DNA of 32,211 bases. Origin: an uncultured Fibrobacter sp. (GTDB taxonomy: Bacteria; Fibrobacterota; Fibrobacteria; Fibrobacterales; Fibrobacteraceae). Both the position numbers and the translations under genes were made by a program. Each line of letters begins with the position of its first letter. Within the stretch, counting starts at the first letter, position 1. A model generated the notes under the pieces. The model did no database searches. It saw only the letters and a program-made list of their open reading frames with translations, and was not told the origin of the DNA. Shown here piece by piece: positions 28,706-32,211 of this stretch. The DNA lies in contig NZ_CAMVDO010000030.1 in assembly GCF_947166265.1 (NCBI RefSeq), forward strand, positions 1 through 32,211. The letters run 5' to 3'.

Positions 28706-29890
28706 TTAGCGATAAATAGAATTATATATGGCACAAGCCATTTCATATCCAAGTACAGGAGGAACCGCGTTTCCAACTTGGGTAAATTGTCTGGCCATAG
28801 GTCCTATAAAAACATAATCATCCGGAAACGTCTGAAGTCTAGCACATTCACGCACAGTCATTGTTCTTGGGATAAATGGATGCAAATGCGATCTGCCGCC
28901 ACCTCCGGTTCCTCCGGCAATTATCGTTTTTGAAGGTTTTTCAGGATTAAGCCGATCAACACGTCCCAACTGATCTCGTTGTCCAAAGCCAAGAATCATA
29001 TAACGCGATATTGATTCAGCCTTGTGATTTCGCGGAACATTGCTTTCGGTTGATGTAATTATTTTTTTTAAAGCACTTCCAGAAGGAATTTGCTTTTCCA
29101 CCTTATCGGGAAAGGTAAAATCTCCCACACGGCTACCGATGATCAGAGTTCGCATTCTTTTTTGTGGAACTCCGTAATCAGCTGCATTTACAACCGTAGG
29201 TTTAGCAACAGAATATCCTGCAGTTTGCAAAATTTCACAAGCATGACGAACTTGCTCTCCTCCGTCAATGCTTAAAAGTCCATCGACATTTTCTATTAAA
29301 AAAGTTTCGGGCAAAAAATGCACAATAACATTTATATAACAAAAAAGCAAATTGCCATATTTTTCATGTTGAAATCCAACACGTTTAAAATTTTCTCCAC
29401 TTTTAGAAAAACGTTGATTTGCTGCAATACTAAACGATTGACAGGGGGGACCACCATGAAAAACACCTGGGAATTTTTTTTGTACTCCTTCCGCTTCAAG
29501 ACGAGCTATAACAGATTCGTAGTCCTGCATATTTCCCGAAAAATCAGGAGGACCAAGAACCTTCTTTGCACCATTAGCACGAAGTGTATCACAAAACATT
29601 TCATTTATTTCAACATCAAAAATTGTATCAAAACCAGCATATTTAAAGCCAACATCCAAACCTCCCGCGCCAGAAAAAAAACTGACACAAGGAATATGCG
29701 GAGCAACCATTTTTCGCTCATTTACAGGAATAAACTCAGGAAAAACAAAGTCTTCAAAACTCGATTCATCAGAATAAACGAGAGAATTGTAGTCAAGTCC
29801 CTTTTGCGCGAGGATTTCTTCGAAAGGAGTCTCTGTTTTAATGGAATAATCTAATAATTTTTTTTGATTTCTATAAGAAAGTCGTTTCAT
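28706..29890 (-). CDS. DNA (cytosine-5-)-methyltransferase, type II R-M
   Basis: The 394-residue C5 methyltransferase transfers a methyl group from S-adenosylmethionine to cytosine in its recognition site. Motifs appear in canonical order: I FFSGAGGLDVGF (71-82), IV GGPPCQSFS with catalytic Cys150, VI FLIENVDG (197-204), VIII QKRMRTLIIG (243-252), IX RECARLQTFPDDYV (347-360) and X QVGNAVPP (371-378). The region between VIII and IX (~255-345), which holds the target-recognition domain, is short, suggesting a small target; the site cannot be read from sequence. An N-terminal ~65-residue extension is unrecognised. The ATG overlaps the stop of the HNH gene by one base (TAATG), so the two are translationally coupled. 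Base composition is clearly more AT-rich than the flanks, indicating transfer. Confidence 0.95.
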   Translation of the reverse strand: MKRLSYRNQKKLLDYSIKTETPFEEILAQKGLDYNSLVYSDESSFEDFVFPEFIPVNERKMVAPHIPCVSFFSGAGGLDVGFKYAGFDTIFDVEINEMFCDTLRANGAKKVLGPPDFSGNMQDYESVIARLEAEGVQKKFPGVFHGGPPCQSFSIAANQRFSKSGENFKRVGFQHEKYGNLLFCYINVIVHFLPETFLIENVDGLLSIDGGEQVRHACEILQTAGYSVAKPTVVNAADYGVPQKRMRTLIIGSRVGDFTFPDKVEKQIPSGSALKKIITSTESNVPRNHKAESISRYMILGFGQRDQLGRVDRLNPEKPSKTIIAGGTGGGGRSHLHPFIPRTMTVRECARLQTFPDDYVFIGPMARQFTQVGNAVPPVLGYEMACAIYNSIYR

Positions 29891-31044
29891 TATACAATAT
29901 TCCTTTTCGCAAGTTCATATACATCACGAGCCATTTTCTTAGATGAAAAATCGGAGACATTCCATTCCGTGAGTTTTATTTTGTAATAAATGTGGATGCT
30001 TCGATGGCAAGTTGGACACAGAGGCTTCAAATCATCTAACGTTGTCGTCGAGCCATTGCTATTAAGCGTTGCAGACAGAGGCAAGATATGATGTAGTTCT
30101 AAGATATTGGAATCTGTAAGCCAGGGGTATTTTTCTACAGGATGCATTCCACAAGCATCACATATATATTCAGGATTCACTCTAAAAAAACGTGTTCTCA
30201 AAAGTGGGCTACGCTCTATCTTTTGGTGAGAATCAAAAGCCTTTCGACCTTCGCGCACGGCAAATTCAAAAACACTTCGATCTCGAAGTTTTATATCCAA
30301 ATTCTGCATCTGCGCATAATTTTTTAAAGATGAGAGCCTAAGGAATTCCGTATTCGGGTCACACTCCCTTTTCTCTCCTATAAAAGGAACAGTAGCGCTC
30401 AATATTGCGTCTATATCAGAAGTGTCTAAATAAAGTTTTTTATCAAACCAGCGAATATAAGAGACCTGTCCCATAAAAACGAGCATTTCGCGAACTTGAC
30501 GTTCTTCATCGCCATAAGGCAATCTCGAAGTTCTATTTAAATTTCTATAATGAGAAATGTCTTCTAATCCAGTACAATCATTCCCAATGACATAAGAAAA
30601 CACATCTTCCAAAGATACAGGCCTTTCTCTTCTTGCTATAAGTAGCTTTAATATTGCTATAAAAGGAAAAACTGGAGGCACTTGTGCACTATACTCTTCA
30701 AATGCTGGATAAGGATATTGAAAATGCGAGAATACAAAATTCAGATACTCATCAGGAGAAAAAGGGGCTTGCCCCGCAAGATTTTGACACAAGCTCGTTA
30801 CAATAAGCCTACCTTCAATTTTTGAAGCAAGCATTGAACATTGAAAGACACGTGCATAATTTCGCCACACCTTATAATGCGATGGCGAAAACGGCAAGCC
30901 CGTATTCATTTCAAGAGGGTTGCGCAAGAAATCATCTTTAGCATCAAGATCTATACCGTCTAAAGAATTCAAAACCCTTGCAATCGCACAAATATTATCA
31001 AAATGGAAATACGACAACCGTCCTTGGTCCCAACGCCACCGCAT
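29890..31044 (-). CDS. HNH-type restriction endonuclease (partner of the C5 methyltransferase)
   Basis: The 384-residue protein has a C-terminal HNH nuclease domain: zinc knuckle CDACGM (Cys295, Cys298), LELHHILPLS (His318, His319), LDDLKPLCPTCHRSIH (Cys343, Cys346, His347). The N-terminal ~280 residues are not recognised by motif but begin MRWRWDQGRLSYFHFDNICA, a start I associate with type II restriction proteins; this part would hold DNA recognition. GGAG lies 8 nt ahead of the ATG at 31044. The gene precedes and overlaps the methyltransferase, and both are AT-rich compared with leuB and acn. It most likely cleaves the unmethylated form of the methyltransferase target. A methyl-directed enzyme is less likely given the coupled methylase. 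Confidence 0.85.
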   Translation of the reverse strand: MRWRWDQGRLSYFHFDNICAIARVLNSLDGIDLDAKDDFLRNPLEMNTGLPFSPSHYKVWRNYARVFQCSMLASKIEGRLIVTSLCQNLAGQAPFSPDEYLNFVFSHFQYPYPAFEEYSAQVPPVFPFIAILKLLIARRERPVSLEDVFSYVIGNDCTGLEDISHYRNLNRTSRLPYGDEERQVREMLVFMGQVSYIRWFDKKLYLDTSDIDAILSATVPFIGEKRECDPNTEFLRLSSLKNYAQMQNLDIKLRDRSVFEFAVREGRKAFDSHQKIERSPLLRTRFFRVNPEYICDACGMHPVEKYPWLTDSNILELHHILPLSATLNSNGSTTTLDDLKPLCPTCHRSIHIYYKIKLTEWNVSDFSSKKMARDVYELAKRNIV

Positions 31045-31161
31045 GATTCAACTCCAAAAACTAAGAATAAAATTTTGTTCTCTAATATAAAAAAAAGGTA
31101 TGTCATAAGGCGACATCTATCTATAATTGTATTCAATTCACCCTATTTTTTCATCATCACG

Positions 31162-31190
31162 TTGTCATTTTTTTTGCATAATTCTATTTT
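31162..31190 (+). promoter_or_regulatory. leuB: Probable leuB promoter
   Basis: TTGTCA (31162-31167) and TATTTT (31185-31190) are separated by 17 nt, followed by TGAGCC. The start codon of leuB is 33 nt further on. This lies in the AT-rich 179-bp region shared with the leftward restriction gene. No leucine leader peptide is seen. Confidence 0.55.
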
Positions 31191-31193
31191 TGA

Positions 31194-32211
<1,018 letters not shown>

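Overview
The window comes from a Fibrobacter-type bacterium (phylum Fibrobacteres, close to Fibrobacter succinogenes). The main grounds are a secreted GH5 cellulase with a C-terminal sorting-like domain and three tandem ~920-residue lipoproteins that match, as I recall it, the Fibrobacter-restricted paralogous family TIGR02171. Housekeeping genes favour CTC leucine codons and have GC-rich third positions, which is why so many long antisense shadow frames exist.

Layout. 1-1004: end of tpiA, secG and a tRNA-Leu(GAG), an order partly shared with E. coli (secG-leuU). 1060-1211: a nested, multi-hairpin element. 1244-2620: murD. 2752-3172: two more identical tRNA-Leu(GAG) genes, each with its own terminator, in a 285-bp tandem duplication. 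3205-5966: a periplasmic WD40/TolB-like protein divergent from the GH5 cellulase. 6023-18747 (minus): a tightly packed six-gene operon running from an AlgX/AlgJ-like SGNH lipoprotein through a transglutaminase-like protein and the three TIGR02171-like lipoproteins to a polytopic membrane protein whose reading frame has absorbed dispersed genomic repeats. 18892-20334: dnaA, divergent from that operon, with a DnaA-box-like and AT-rich upstream region. 20490-22771 (minus): an exported MORN-like/coiled-coil protein and a small acidic hypothetical protein. 23085-24389: a COG0523/CobW-type GTPase with a His-rich metal-binding insert and a terminator in its leader. 24393-24657: two tandem ~95-nt structured RNA units, a third truncated unit and a strong terminator, just before aconitase (24701-26974). 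27141-28556 (minus): a MATE transporter. 28706-31044 (minus): an AT-rich type II restriction-modification pair. 31224-end: leuB, cut by the window edge.

The two best candidates for something undescribed are: (a) the tandem RNA before aconitase, where two neighbouring copies keep the same stems through compensatory base changes; and (b) the envelope operon, which joins FGE-like, beta-propeller and SGNH-like domains in single lipoproteins and pairs them with AlgX-like and transglutaminase-like partners. A smaller theme is repeat biology: palindromic repeats occur between genes and, in frame, inside the membrane protein at the end of the operon.

All calls are from reading the sequence. No searches or folding programs were run, and coordinates of non-coding elements were counted by hand.
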